From: Lentibacillus jeotgali
Lineage (GTDB): Bacteria; Bacillota; Bacilli; Bacillales; Amphibacillaceae
Direction of reading: 5' to 3'
DNA: 64,000 nt
Assembly: GCF_000224785.1 (NCBI RefSeq)
Contig: NZ_AGAV01000015.1
Span: 310,001-374,000 of the forward strand
Positions 54,015 through 61,646 of this stretch are shown here, piece after piece. A model generated the notes under the pieces. The model did no database searches. It was not told the DNA's origin and was given only the letters and a program-made list of their open reading frames with translations. The position numbers were made by a program, and so were the translations under genes. Positions within the stretch are counted from its first letter, which is position 1. Each line of letters opens with the position of its first letter.

Positions 54015-54135
54015 CGCCTTAACGGGAAGTAAGACTCCGCTTCAATCGTTCATGAAAACACGGAAAGATACGTGGGGATAACAGCCCGTAAAGGTCCGGT
54101 TCGTTCAACTAACATTCAGTGGGAAAAGAATTGAG
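54015..54135. repeat. Composite hairpin repeat, copy near 54 kb
   Basis: TTAACGGGAAGTAAG, then TCCGCTTCAATCG, GGGGATAACAGCCCG, TAAAGGTCCGGTTCG and TTCAACTAACATTCAGTGGG. GGG...CCC and related arms allow nested pairing in part one. Part two stops after the left arm of its hairpin. It ends next to the ribosome binding site of the following small gene. Confidence 0.6.
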
Positions 54136-54150
54136 GGGGCTCTCAGCGTT

Positions 54151-54291
54151 ATGGAAAGCTTTTTGCAGGTAAGAGAAAGTACAGAAGAGCAGCTGGGCAG
54201 GAAACTTTATGAACGTGAGCTTGTCTTTCTGCAATGGGTTTATGAACGCTATACTGAAGAAAACGAACAGCAGGTAAACATTAGTCTTTAA
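54151..54291 (+). CDS. Small soluble protein, 46 residues, unknown
   Basis: The frame begins MESFLQVRESTEEQLGRKLY and continues ERELVFLQWVYERYTEE. It is amphipathic, charged and probably helical. GAGGGGG lies about 11 nt before the ATG, somewhat far. Its clean start just after a repeat, protein-like composition and place before ywdI support a real gene. No family is recognised. Confidence 0.5.
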   Translation: MESFLQVRESTEEQLGRKLYERELVFLQWVYERYTEENEQQVNISL

Positions 54292-54448
54292 TAATATAGG
54301 AAGTGAAAAAGTCTTGGAACCGGCCAAGGCTTTTTGTATGGCCAAAAATGAGTTCGTGTTATACTGACTGATGTGAGTTATGAAAAAACTGCGTGCTGAT
54401 TTTTATCATAGGAGCGTCTATCTGCTAAATCCACAAAAAGGAGAGGTC

Positions 54449-54736
54449 ATGATGGCAGTTGCGACAGACACGATACTTAGAAAAATACAGCGGGAACTGA
54501 CGGAAGCCCAGAAAATGGCTACTGATGAAACGGCAGTGAAAAAACATGCTGCAAATATCCAGCTTCTTTGTGAGTTATTAACGGATGAACAGTCTGTCCT
54601 GGAATCTGAACCCAATGTGACAGACCGTGAGTTGAAAGCGATGATGGGAAGTGAAGCGGTTAAGCGTCAGCCGGACCCCGCACACGATTCGATTGATCAT
54701 GACGGTGCTAACGGAAAGTCTCTTTTTGATTTTTAA
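54449..54736 (+). CDS. ywdI: DUF5327 protein YwdI
   Basis: A 95-residue helical, charged soluble protein (TDTILRKIQRELTEAQKMATDETAVKKHAANIQLLCELL) that matches the small DUF5327 family found next to DUF423 genes in Bacillus. AAAAAGGAGAGG directly precedes tandem ATGs at 54449 and 54452, and either may be used. The function is unknown. Confidence 0.75.
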   Translation: MMAVATDTILRKIQRELTEAQKMATDETAVKKHAANIQLLCELLTDEQSVLESEPNVTDRELKAMMGSEAVKRQPDPAHDSIDHDGANGKSLFDF

Positions 54737-54761
54737 CAGCCGAGAGAAGAGGTGGATATAA

Positions 54762-55130
54762 ATGAAATTGTTTTTAGTTCTGGGAGCGATTAATGGGTTT
54801 TTAGCCGTTGCTCTGGGTGCATTCGGGTCACATGGGCTTGAAGGAAAGCTATCTGAAAAGGCCTTGGGTACATGGGATAAGGCTGTCAATTATCAAATGT
54901 TTCACACGATGGCTTTATTGGTGACCGGTTTACTGCTTGCTAGACTGCAAAGCGGCGGGATGACCTGGGCCGGCTGGTTGTTCTTTATCGGCATTGTCCT
55001 GTTTTCCGGCAGTCTATATATCTATTCAGTCAGTGGCATCAAAACGTTTGCCATGATAACACCATTCGGCGGAGTAGCCTTTTTAATCGGCTGGATTTTG
55101 CTAGGGTATGCTGTGATAAAGTATTTGTGA
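54762..55130 (+). CDS. ywdK: DUF423 membrane protein YwdK
   Basis: A 122-residue protein with four membrane helices and the DUF423 signature NGFLAVALGAFGSHGLEGKLS near the start, followed by NYQMFHTMALL and GSLYIYSVSG. The family is widespread but of unknown function. It lies 25 nt after ywdI, so probably the same transcript, as in B. subtilis. Confidence 0.88.
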   Translation: MKLFLVLGAINGFLAVALGAFGSHGLEGKLSEKALGTWDKAVNYQMFHTMALLVTGLLLARLQSGGMTWAGWLFFIGIVLFSGSLYIYSVSGIKTFAMITPFGGVAFLIGWILLGYAVIKYL

Positions 55131-55169
55131 ATGTGGATTTGAAATTGCATTTTACACCTGCAGTGGGGA

Positions 55170-55421
55170 CTATAGTGAGAAAAATAGGATTGTAGCCAAA
55201 AGCATCAGCATTCCTGCTTTGGCAACCTGTTTAATGCCTTCGGTAGAGCGGTTGGTGTTAAGAAGAAAAAGTCCTTCAGAAAATATGCTGAAGGCGAGCA
55301 GATATACACACAACAGCATAATGATCACATACCCCTGCACGATGGCAATCAGCCCGATTACGACCGCGAGTGCCAAGGACAGCAGTTCTATGCGTATGTA
55401 TTTTTCATATGGATTGTGCAT
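55170..55421 (-). CDS. Small membrane protein, unknown
   Basis: An 83-residue protein with three hydrophobic segments (about 10-30, 32-52 and 66-83) and the start MHNPYEKYIRIELLSLALAV. ATG at 55421 has AAAGGGGC upstream. It is not part of the B. subtilis arrangement as I remember it. It could be a local acquisition or a lineage-specific gene. It lies downstream of gerQ on the same strand. Confidence 0.6.
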   Translation of the reverse strand: MHNPYEKYIRIELLSLALAVVIGLIAIVQGYVIIMLLCVYLLAFSIFSEGLFLLNTNRSTEGIKQVAKAGMLMLLATILFFSL

Positions 55422-55454
55422 AACAATTGCCCCTTTTGTGTGTGAAAACATCCA

Positions 55455-55488
55455 AGCGCCCGATGAAGCCGGGCGCTTTCTTTTATTA
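55455..55488. terminator. Hairpin downstream of gerQ
   Basis: AGCGCCCG and CGGGCGCT pair around about 7 nt. A T-rich tract (TTTCTTTT) follows on the plus strand. The minus-strand tract is weak, so termination of gerQ may be partial. Confidence 0.55.
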
Positions 55489-55511
55489 GGTTTTGAGCGA
55501 AGACATATCGG

Positions 55512-55979
55512 TTATCTTGGCGGGGTTTGCGATATTTGCCCGTCATTACCATACGGGTACTGATAATTCAGTTCCTCTTCAAACGTGACATAATCCAGAT
55601 AGACCATTAAGAGCAGATATCTTCTGCCAGTTTGCGGGTCCCGTAAGATAATATGATCTCTCCCGGCTGCCTCAACAATTCCCCGGAAAACTTGCGCATT
55701 CCATTCCTCATTGTTTTCAAACGTCATATAGACCGTGGCGCGTTTACCTTCATTCAGCCGCAGAATGTTTTCAATGTAAGATTGTTCCATCGGCAGCATA
55801 CCCTGAGCATTTTGAGCCTGTTGCTGCATTTGTTGTTGCTGATTTTGCGGCGGCGTCGTCTGTCTTGAATCGTAAATAGGATAGTACGCTGGAGATGACT
55901 GCGGATAATAGTAGTAGGGATATGGCTGATACGGATAGTAGCTGGCGTACGGATAGTTTGTGTTGTCTTTCTCACTCAT
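55512..55979 (-). CDS. gerQ: Spore coat protein GerQ
   Basis: A 155-residue inner-coat protein needed for localising the cortex hydrolase CwlJ and cross-linked by transglutaminase. The N-terminal half is low-complexity (Tyr/Pro repeats, then Gln-rich). The C-terminal half is the conserved GerQ domain (YIENILRLNEGKRATVYMTFENNEEWNAQVFRG...). AGGAGG precedes the ATG. Its presence shows that the organism makes endospores. A mother-cell promoter is expected, but I could not pick one out. Confidence 0.92.
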   Translation of the reverse strand: MSEKDNTNYPYASYYPYQPYPYYYYPQSSPAYYPIYDSRQTTPPQNQQQQMQQQAQNAQGMLPMEQSYIENILRLNEGKRATVYMTFENNEEWNAQVFRGIVEAAGRDHIILRDPQTGRRYLLLMVYLDYVTFEEELNYQYPYGNDGQISQTPPR

Positions 55980-56164
55980 GAAAAAAACCTCCTATATAGA
56001 ATTAATATACTTTTGTACATTACGAAAATACTTCATTTTTTCAAGTTCATGATGTTATGGTCTACTGGATATATATATGAAAAGAGAATGAAATTGATGA
56101 CAGGTGCGGAGAAAAAAGTGTGGGTTTGTTTTTTTAGGGAAGGGAGACAACTGTCTGTATACTA

Positions 56165-56200
56165 AAAATCAGCGGGAAATAGCGCCCCGCTGAATGAAGT
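56165..56200. repeat. Solo composite-family hairpin near hemQ
   Basis: CAGCGGG-AAATAGCGC-CCCGCTG, then AATGAAGTTT. This is the second half of the composite element alone. It sits directly after the hemQ stop codon and could form the 3' end of its message. Confidence 0.55.
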
Positions 56201-56204
56201 TTCT

Positions 56205-56945
56205 TTAAACTTTTAAGTACGCATCAATATCTTCTTTAGCCAGATGGTTGCCGACGAAAAACGCGCCAAATTCGCCGTAGAGAGCGCTCACTTCGTCAAA
56301 GCGCATTTCGTAGACGATTTTTTTGAGTTGAATCACGTCGTGGGCGAACAGCGTGACACCCCATTCCCAGTCATCGAAACCGAATGATCCGGTAATGATC
56401 TGCTTGACTTCGCCGGCATATTGACGGCCAGTTTTCGAATGTTCATAAAGTAGTCTCGCCCGTTCTTTGAAATTAAGTGAATACCAGTTTTCTTCTCCCT
56501 GACGGCGTTTGTCCATTGGGTAAAACGAGACATGCTCCCATTTCGGCAGAATCGGATAGAGCCGTTCACGTGTCTTCGGATCATCTGCCGAGCTGTTGCC
56601 GCTGTACTGCGAAAGTTCCACAACGGAGACATATGAGTAGGCCGGGCGCAAAAACTCGGCAAATTTGGATTTATTGAATTCTGTTTCGATATCAGTCAAT
56701 TCGTTCATCGTCGGACGTAAAAACATAAACATCAAGTCAGCTTTCTGTCCCACAATTTTATAAAGTACATGACTGCCGTTTTCGGCTTCTTCCACTGCTT
56801 CCCATGTCGTTAGCAGATTTTTGAATTCGTCAATTGCCGCCGTCCGTTCTTCATCCGACACTGCTTTCCAGGACGTCCAATCAATGGTACGCATGTCGTG
56901 GAGACAATACCAACCGTCCAATGTTTTTACTGCTTCAGCTGCCAT
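56205..56945 (-). CDS. hemQ: Coproheme decarboxylase HemQ
   Basis: A 246-residue enzyme of the chlorite-dismutase fold that makes the last step of the Gram-positive (coproporphyrin) heme pathway, converting coproheme to heme b. The catalytic tyrosine and lysine lie in FYPMDKRR (about Tyr142 and Lys146), and the axial-type His is in [12 protein letters not shown] (about His169). The N-terminus [10 protein letters not shown] is typical. The gene is divergent from pta, as in B. subtilis. Confidence 0.92.
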   Translation of the reverse strand: MAAEAVKTLDGWYCLHDMRTIDWTSWKAVSDEERTAAIDEFKNLLTTWEAVEEAENGSHVLYKIVGQKADLMFMFLRPTMNELTDIETEFNKSKFAEFLRPAYSYVSVVELSQYSGNSSADDPKTRERLYPILPKWEHVSFYPMDKRRQGEENWYSLNFKERARLLYEHSKTGRQYAGEVKQIITGSFGFDDWEWGVTLFAHDVIQLKKIVYEMRFDEVSALYGEFGAFFVGNHLAKEDIDAYLKV

Positions 56946-57226
56946 AACTAATCTCTCCTTTATTGAAGTAGGGTCATATTCATATTGGGTGAAATTGTTT
57001 ATTGAAATCGGCCTTTAACCGATTTCTCTCATGCTGAGCCCGGCGTTGGTTGGGTAGATCGTTATCCGGGTGATATTGTTTCACGTTTTAACTATATCAC
57101 ATTTAGGGTACGATAAGCATGAATCAGGGTGTTTGTCATGTTTCTGTCAAAAAGGCATAACACCCAAATGTTTGTGTTTTCAGGATTAAATAATTCACGT
57201 ATCATAGAGGGCAGGAGGTGCTCCCG
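56946..57226. other. hemQ/pta divergent intergenic region
   Basis: No gene is seen. A perfect 8-bp stem GAAATCGG/CCGATTTC with a 7-nt loop lies at 57004-57026. Promoters for both genes must lie here, but none has two good boxes. Confidence 0.5.
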
Positions 57227-58195
57227 ATGAGTAATCTTTTTGAGGAAATAAAAGATCAGCTGGCAAATGCTGATAAAAAAATTGTTTTTCCCGAGGGGCG
57301 CGATGAACGGATTCTGACAGCTGCCAGTCAGCTGGGTGCATCCGGCATTGTGACACCAATACTGCTTGGTGACAAAGGAGAAATAAAACAACAAGCGGAA
57401 TCGGCAGGCGTTAATGTGTCAGCATGTGAACTGATCGACCCGCATGACTTCCCGGAATTTGATGAGATGATTGATGTGTTTGTCAAGCGCCGGAAAGGGA
57501 AAGTCACAGCTGATGAAGCCCGCCAGACGCTCCTGGATGAAAATTATTTTGGAACGATGCTTGTCTACATGGACAAGGCGGACGGGCTTGTCAGCGGTGC
57601 GGCTCATTCGACAGCTGATACCGTACGCCCCGCATTGCAGATCATTAAGACGAAAGAAGGGGTTAAGAAAACATCCGGCGTCTTTATCATGGTCCGCAAC
57701 GATGAAAAATATGTGTTTGCCGATTGTGCTATCAACGTGAATCCTGACAGTCAGGACTTGGCTGAGATTGCTGCTGAAAGTGCCAATACGGCTAAACTGT
57801 TCCGTGTTGACCCGCGGATTGCGATGCTTAGTTTTTCCACGAAGGGCTCTGCCCAATCTGAAGAGACCGAGAAAGTGGTAAATGCGTTAGAGCTGGCGAA
57901 AGAGAAAAACGCATCACTTGTGATCGACGGTGAATTCCAGTTTGATGCAGCCTTCGTGCCGAGTGTCGCGGCCAAAAAGGCACCGAACGCCGTAATCAAA
58001 GGTGATGCCAGTGTCTTTATTTTCCCGAGTCTTGAAGCGGGAAACATCGGTTACAAGATCGCCCAGCGGTTAGGTGAGTTTGAAGCAGTCGGCCCGATTT
58101 TGCAGGGTCTGAATAAACCGGTCAATGACCTGTCACGCGGATGCAGTTCCGAGGATGTCTATAATCTCGCGCTGATTACAGCGGCACAGGCGTAA
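57227..58195 (+). CDS. pta: Phosphate acetyltransferase
   Basis: A 322-residue enzyme that converts acetyl-CoA and phosphate to acetyl phosphate in overflow metabolism. The single-domain form is typical of Bacillus. Family blocks include IVFPEGRDERIL near residue 20, DGLVSGAAHSTADTVRPALQIIKT and DPRIAMLSFSTKGS. ATG at 57227 has AGGAGGTG upstream. A terminator follows. Confidence 0.94.
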   Translation: MSNLFEEIKDQLANADKKIVFPEGRDERILTAASQLGASGIVTPILLGDKGEIKQQAESAGVNVSACELIDPHDFPEFDEMIDVFVKRRKGKVTADEARQTLLDENYFGTMLVYMDKADGLVSGAAHSTADTVRPALQIIKTKEGVKKTSGVFIMVRNDEKYVFADCAINVNPDSQDLAEIAAESANTAKLFRVDPRIAMLSFSTKGSAQSEETEKVVNALELAKEKNASLVIDGEFQFDAAFVPSVAAKKAPNAVIKGDASVFIFPSLEAGNIGYKIAQRLGEFEAVGPILQGLNKPVNDLSRGCSSEDVYNLALITAAQA

Positions 58196-58199
58196 TACG

Positions 58200-58232
58200 A
58201 GCGTACAGCATAAGGCTGTGCGCTTTTTTGAT
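58200..58232 (+). terminator. Terminator of pta
   Basis: GCGTACAGC and GCTGTGCGC pair (one G-U) around ATAAG, followed by TTTTTT. Confidence 0.85.
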
Positions 58233-58419
58233 GGGTGCTTAATTTGCGTGCCGGAATTCTTACGTCGATAAACCACCAGATTGCCTGTATGACAAGATAT
58301 AATCATATCCTCCTTTTAGGCAATGTTTAAATTAAATGAATTTTGAATTGTTAGATTAGAGCTAATCATGTAAAATAAAGCCATTAAACTTTTCTACACG
58401 TTTTGAAAGGGGTGCGGCA

Positions 58420-59682
58420 ATGGAGCCGAGTCAGTCAGGTAACACGCATGTAGAATCACCGAAGAAAAGGAAGATATCATATGTCGGTCCCGGTCTGGTT
58501 GTAGCCGTGGCCGGGGTCGGCGCAGGGGACTTGGTGGCAGCCCTTGTGGCTGGTGCTGACTTTGGCCTGATGTTAATTTGGGCTGTTATTTTAGGTGCGT
58601 TTCTAAAATACATCTTAAATGAAGGCGTTGGGCGCTGGTACTTGGCAACCGGGCAAACCATCTTACAAGGATGGCGGTCCTTGGGAAGCTGGGTTTCAGG
58701 CTATTATGTGGTCTATGTTGTCCTATTTGGGCTTATTTATGGCGCTGCCGTGACGTCCGCATGCGCTCTGTTTATCTCTGCGTTATTCCCGGTTCTGCCT
58801 GTTTGGGGATGGGCCCTCATCCATGCACTGATTGGGCTTGCTGTAGGATGGTTCGGGGGCTATCAAAAATTTGAACGCATTATGCAATTTTTTGTTATTG
58901 TCATGTTTATTACCGTCGTTGGTTCTGCGCTATTTGTCTTGCCCAACATCGGCGAATTAGCGAACGGTTTAGTGCCCCGGATGCCGGATGGATCTTTTTT
59001 ACAGACGCTGGGTTTGATTAGCGGTGTCGGCGGGGCTGCTTCCATTCCTTATTACTGCTATTGGATACGCGAGAAAAATTGGCAGGGCGGTTCGTGGATT
59101 TCCGTTATGCGCCTTGATTCAGCCGTTGCTTATATTATAACCGGTATTTTCTGTTTTGCGCTTATGATTGTGGCTTACCAGTTTTTGTATGGAGCAGGCA
59201 TATCGATTTCGGGGAATGAAGGTCTTGTCACAATGGCCGAGATTTACGGTGAAAGGTTTGGAGCCGTCGCAACTTGGCTGCTGTTGATCGGTTTTTGGGC
59301 AGCTGCATTTACATCCTTGTTGTCTGCTTGGAACGGACTTCCGTATATATTTGCGGATTTTGTTCAATTGTTAAAGAACAAAGATAAAAATTCAAATCGT
59401 GATATTTCTGAAAAGGATCCTGCTTATCGCGCATACTTGCTTTGGCTGACATTTCCATCCATGCTGTTTCTGTTTATAGATGACCCGGTGTTGCTTGTTT
59501 TGATCGGATTGGCATTCAGCGCAACCATCCTTCCTTTTCTTGCAATAACGCTGATGCTGTTATTAAACTCAAAAAATGTGGAAAAGGTTTATAGGAATGG
59601 TGTGGCCAATAATCTGATTTTAGGCGGAATTATTGTTATCTTTGTAGTGATGGCAGGTATCGAATTATACAACTCTTTTTAA
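58420..59682 (+). CDS. Nramp-like transporter lacking the canonical metal motifs
   Basis: A 420-residue protein with about eleven membrane helices and the Nramp/LeuT-type fold. In canonical Nramp proteins helix 1 carries Asp-Pro-Gly-Asn and helix 6 Met-Pro-His. Here helix 1 reads GVGAGDLVA (about 32-40) and the helix 6 region reads GGAASIPYYCYW (about 204-215). The metal-ligating Asp/Asn/Met set is thus changed, so the substrate may differ from Mn2+/Fe2+. The gene begins with GGGGTGCGGCA before the ATG and has 39 nt before the next gene. Confidence 0.75.
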   Translation: MEPSQSGNTHVESPKKRKISYVGPGLVVAVAGVGAGDLVAALVAGADFGLMLIWAVILGAFLKYILNEGVGRWYLATGQTILQGWRSLGSWVSGYYVVYVVLFGLIYGAAVTSACALFISALFPVLPVWGWALIHALIGLAVGWFGGYQKFERIMQFFVIVMFITVVGSALFVLPNIGELANGLVPRMPDGSFLQTLGLISGVGGAASIPYYCYWIREKNWQGGSWISVMRLDSAVAYIITGIFCFALMIVAYQFLYGAGISISGNEGLVTMAEIYGERFGAVATWLLLIGFWAAAFTSLLSAWNGLPYIFADFVQLLKNKDKNSNRDISEKDPAYRAYLLWLTFPSMLFLFIDDPVLLVLIGLAFSATILPFLAITLMLLLNSKNVEKVYRNGVANNLILGGIIVIFVVMAGIELYNSF

Positions 59683-59721
59683 GTATTAGATGGTCACAGT
59701 CATGATAAGGAGATGAGTTGA

Positions 59722-60513
59722 ATGGGTATATTTGCAAATGATGCTTTAAAAGGGGAGCATGTCCTGGTCACTGGCGCAACGGGTGGCATTGGCTCTGAAA
59801 CAGCAAAGGTACTGGCAGAGATGGGCGCATCTATCACACTGACGGGACGGCGCGGGAATATATTAGAAGATTTGGCTGCTGAAATTCATGAAGCCACGCC
59901 TGATGCTAACGTATTCACCCATACGGCGGACATCGCAAATGAAGAAGAGCGCAATGAGCTGGTGAAAAGTGCTGAGAAGGCGTATGGACCGATCACATTA
60001 CTGGTCAATAATGCCGGGATTTCCGGCGGCGGCCCTGTTGGGCAACTCGAACAGGAGGACATGGAACGGGTCATGCATCTGAATTACACATCAGCCGTTC
60101 TGCTGACACAATTGATTTATGAATCAATGAAAAAGCAGCAGCGAGGCGCAATTGTCAATGTCACGTCATTATCCGGCCTGCGCGGAACATATGGCGGAAC
60201 GGCTTATGCGGGATCAAAATTTGCTATGACCGCATTTACGCATTCGATGGCGCTTGAAGCGATCGAACATGGTGTGCGTGTCAACGCGGTCAGCCCCGGA
60301 TTTGTCGATACGGATATGGGGAGGTCATCCGCTCAGAAAAAAGCAGACCGAAAAGGCGTTTCACTTCAAGAAGTTATTGAGGATTCGATTCCATCGGGAC
60401 GCATGACTAACCCACGGGAAGTGGCCAATACAATCGCCTTTCTATTAACCGACGCTGCAGAAAACATTGTGGGTGAGTCTGTGAAACTGTCAGGCGGCAG
60501 TGTGTTGCGCTGA
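59722..60513 (+). CDS. SDR family oxidoreductase, FabG/YqjQ-like
   Basis: A 263-residue classical short-chain dehydrogenase. The cofactor motif TGATGGIG is near residues 17-24, NNAGISGGG follows, the catalytic serine lies in NVTSLSG, and the YAGSK motif supplies Tyr and Lys. The ending DAAENIVGESVKLSGGSVL is typical. It might reduce a 3-oxoacyl or other ketone. Nothing points to a definite substrate. AAGGAGATG precedes the ATG, and it may share a transcript with the Nramp-like gene. Confidence 0.8.
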   Translation: MGIFANDALKGEHVLVTGATGGIGSETAKVLAEMGASITLTGRRGNILEDLAAEIHEATPDANVFTHTADIANEEERNELVKSAEKAYGPITLLVNNAGISGGGPVGQLEQEDMERVMHLNYTSAVLLTQLIYESMKKQQRGAIVNVTSLSGLRGTYGGTAYAGSKFAMTAFTHSMALEAIEHGVRVNAVSPGFVDTDMGRSSAQKKADRKGVSLQEVIEDSIPSGRMTNPREVANTIAFLLTDAAENIVGESVKLSGGSVLR

Positions 60514-60535
60514 GATGGAAGTTACAAAACATGGG

Positions 60536-60682
60536 CGGGAGTCATCATAACATGGACGCGAAAACGAAAACTTGATCCCTAGAAAACAATCTTCGTCCCG
60601 AGAATGAAAATTTCTGCCCGTGGGGAGGGGACTTCTGCTCGAAAATCAAAACTTCAGCGCGAGAAATTAAAATTCCGCCAAA
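60536..60682. repeat. 21-bp tandem repeat array E (7 degenerate units)
   Basis: Seven successive 21-bp units share a loose pattern CGNGAGAAN-AAAACTTCTGCC. Identity between neighbours is low, so this looks like the oldest array. It lies between the convergent SDR and lipL genes. Confidence 0.6.
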
Positions 60683-60707
60683 GCGCCTCTCCAGCCATGT
60701 AAAATAC

Positions 60708-61559
60708 TCACTGCATCTTGGAAACATCCTCATTCCGCTTCACCATCAGCTCATACCGCTTCTCAAATTGAATGAGCTCTTCATCAGAAAAATCGTCTGT
60801 AACAATCCGGTCGCTCACATCCCTGATCCCTTGCAGCACGCGCTCTTTCATCGCATCTACCGTCAACGCCACATCAAGCAATTCTGATAAAGAAGCCATC
60901 ACTGATGGGTCAACGTCCGGATAGTCAAATTTCGTTTCCTCACCTTTTTTGGCGACATCGTAAAAATCGCGAATTAGCCGTGCACGCTCGCGGCCTTTTC
61001 CCTCAACATCAAGATAAATCTGGATCGCAGCACCGTCCTTGACTCGCCGCTGTGAAATGCCGGCAAATTTGCGACCGTCGATGCTCAGGTCATAATCACC
61101 GGGGCAATATGAGCTGGTAATTTCATATGCTTCAATCTCGTCTGTTAAGTCCTGCAATATGTAGCGGATGAAACTTACCATCGCTTCATAGCAGTCATAA
61201 ATGGAGATACGCTTCATATCGGACAGAACGAGTGAAATATTCAGCACCCCGGCATCAAGTGCAACAGCCAGACCGCCGGAATTCCTGACTATCGTCTGGT
61301 AGCCGCGGTCAACGAGCAACCTGACCCCATCCTCCAGGTATGGCAGCCGTGAGTCGGGAATGCCCAGTACAACCGTATCCGGATGGACCCAAAGACGGAC
61401 TGCGGGAACGGCCTCTTCACTGTAAGCAAACAATGACAACACATCGTCAACAGCAAACGACGTCAGTGCGGTATATGATTTTCCGTGGAAAAAACTTTTT
61501 TTCGAGTGGTCCAGATAACGAAATCGCCTGTGTGCGACAACATCTTTCCAATTTTTCAT
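60708..61559 (-). CDS. lipL: Octanoyl-[GcvH]:protein N-octanoyltransferase LipL
   Basis: A 283-residue amidotransferase that moves octanoate from GcvH to the E2 subunits of 2-oxoacid dehydrogenases during lipoate synthesis. The fold is that of lipoate/biotin ligases. The catalytic cysteine lies in SSYCPGDYDLS (Cys152), followed by GRKFAGISQRR with the invariant lysine. ATG at 61559 has AGGAG 6 nt upstream. An ATG seven codons earlier is less likely. The gene is divergent from ywfO. Confidence 0.9.
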   Translation of the reverse strand: MKNWKDVVAHRRFRYLDHSKKSFFHGKSYTALTSFAVDDVLSLFAYSEEAVPAVRLWVHPDTVVLGIPDSRLPYLEDGVRLLVDRGYQTIVRNSGGLAVALDAGVLNISLVLSDMKRISIYDCYEAMVSFIRYILQDLTDEIEAYEITSSYCPGDYDLSIDGRKFAGISQRRVKDGAAIQIYLDVEGKGRERARLIRDFYDVAKKGEETKFDYPDVDPSVMASLSELLDVALTVDAMKERVLQGIRDVSDRIVTDDFSDEELIQFEKRYELMVKRNEDVSKMQ

Positions 61560-61646
61560 AGGTTGCTCCTTTAATGACATCTTTTATCCTAGGGGTAATT
61601 ATTATATAATATATGATAACATTGTCGAAAGAAACGGGTTGAAAAG

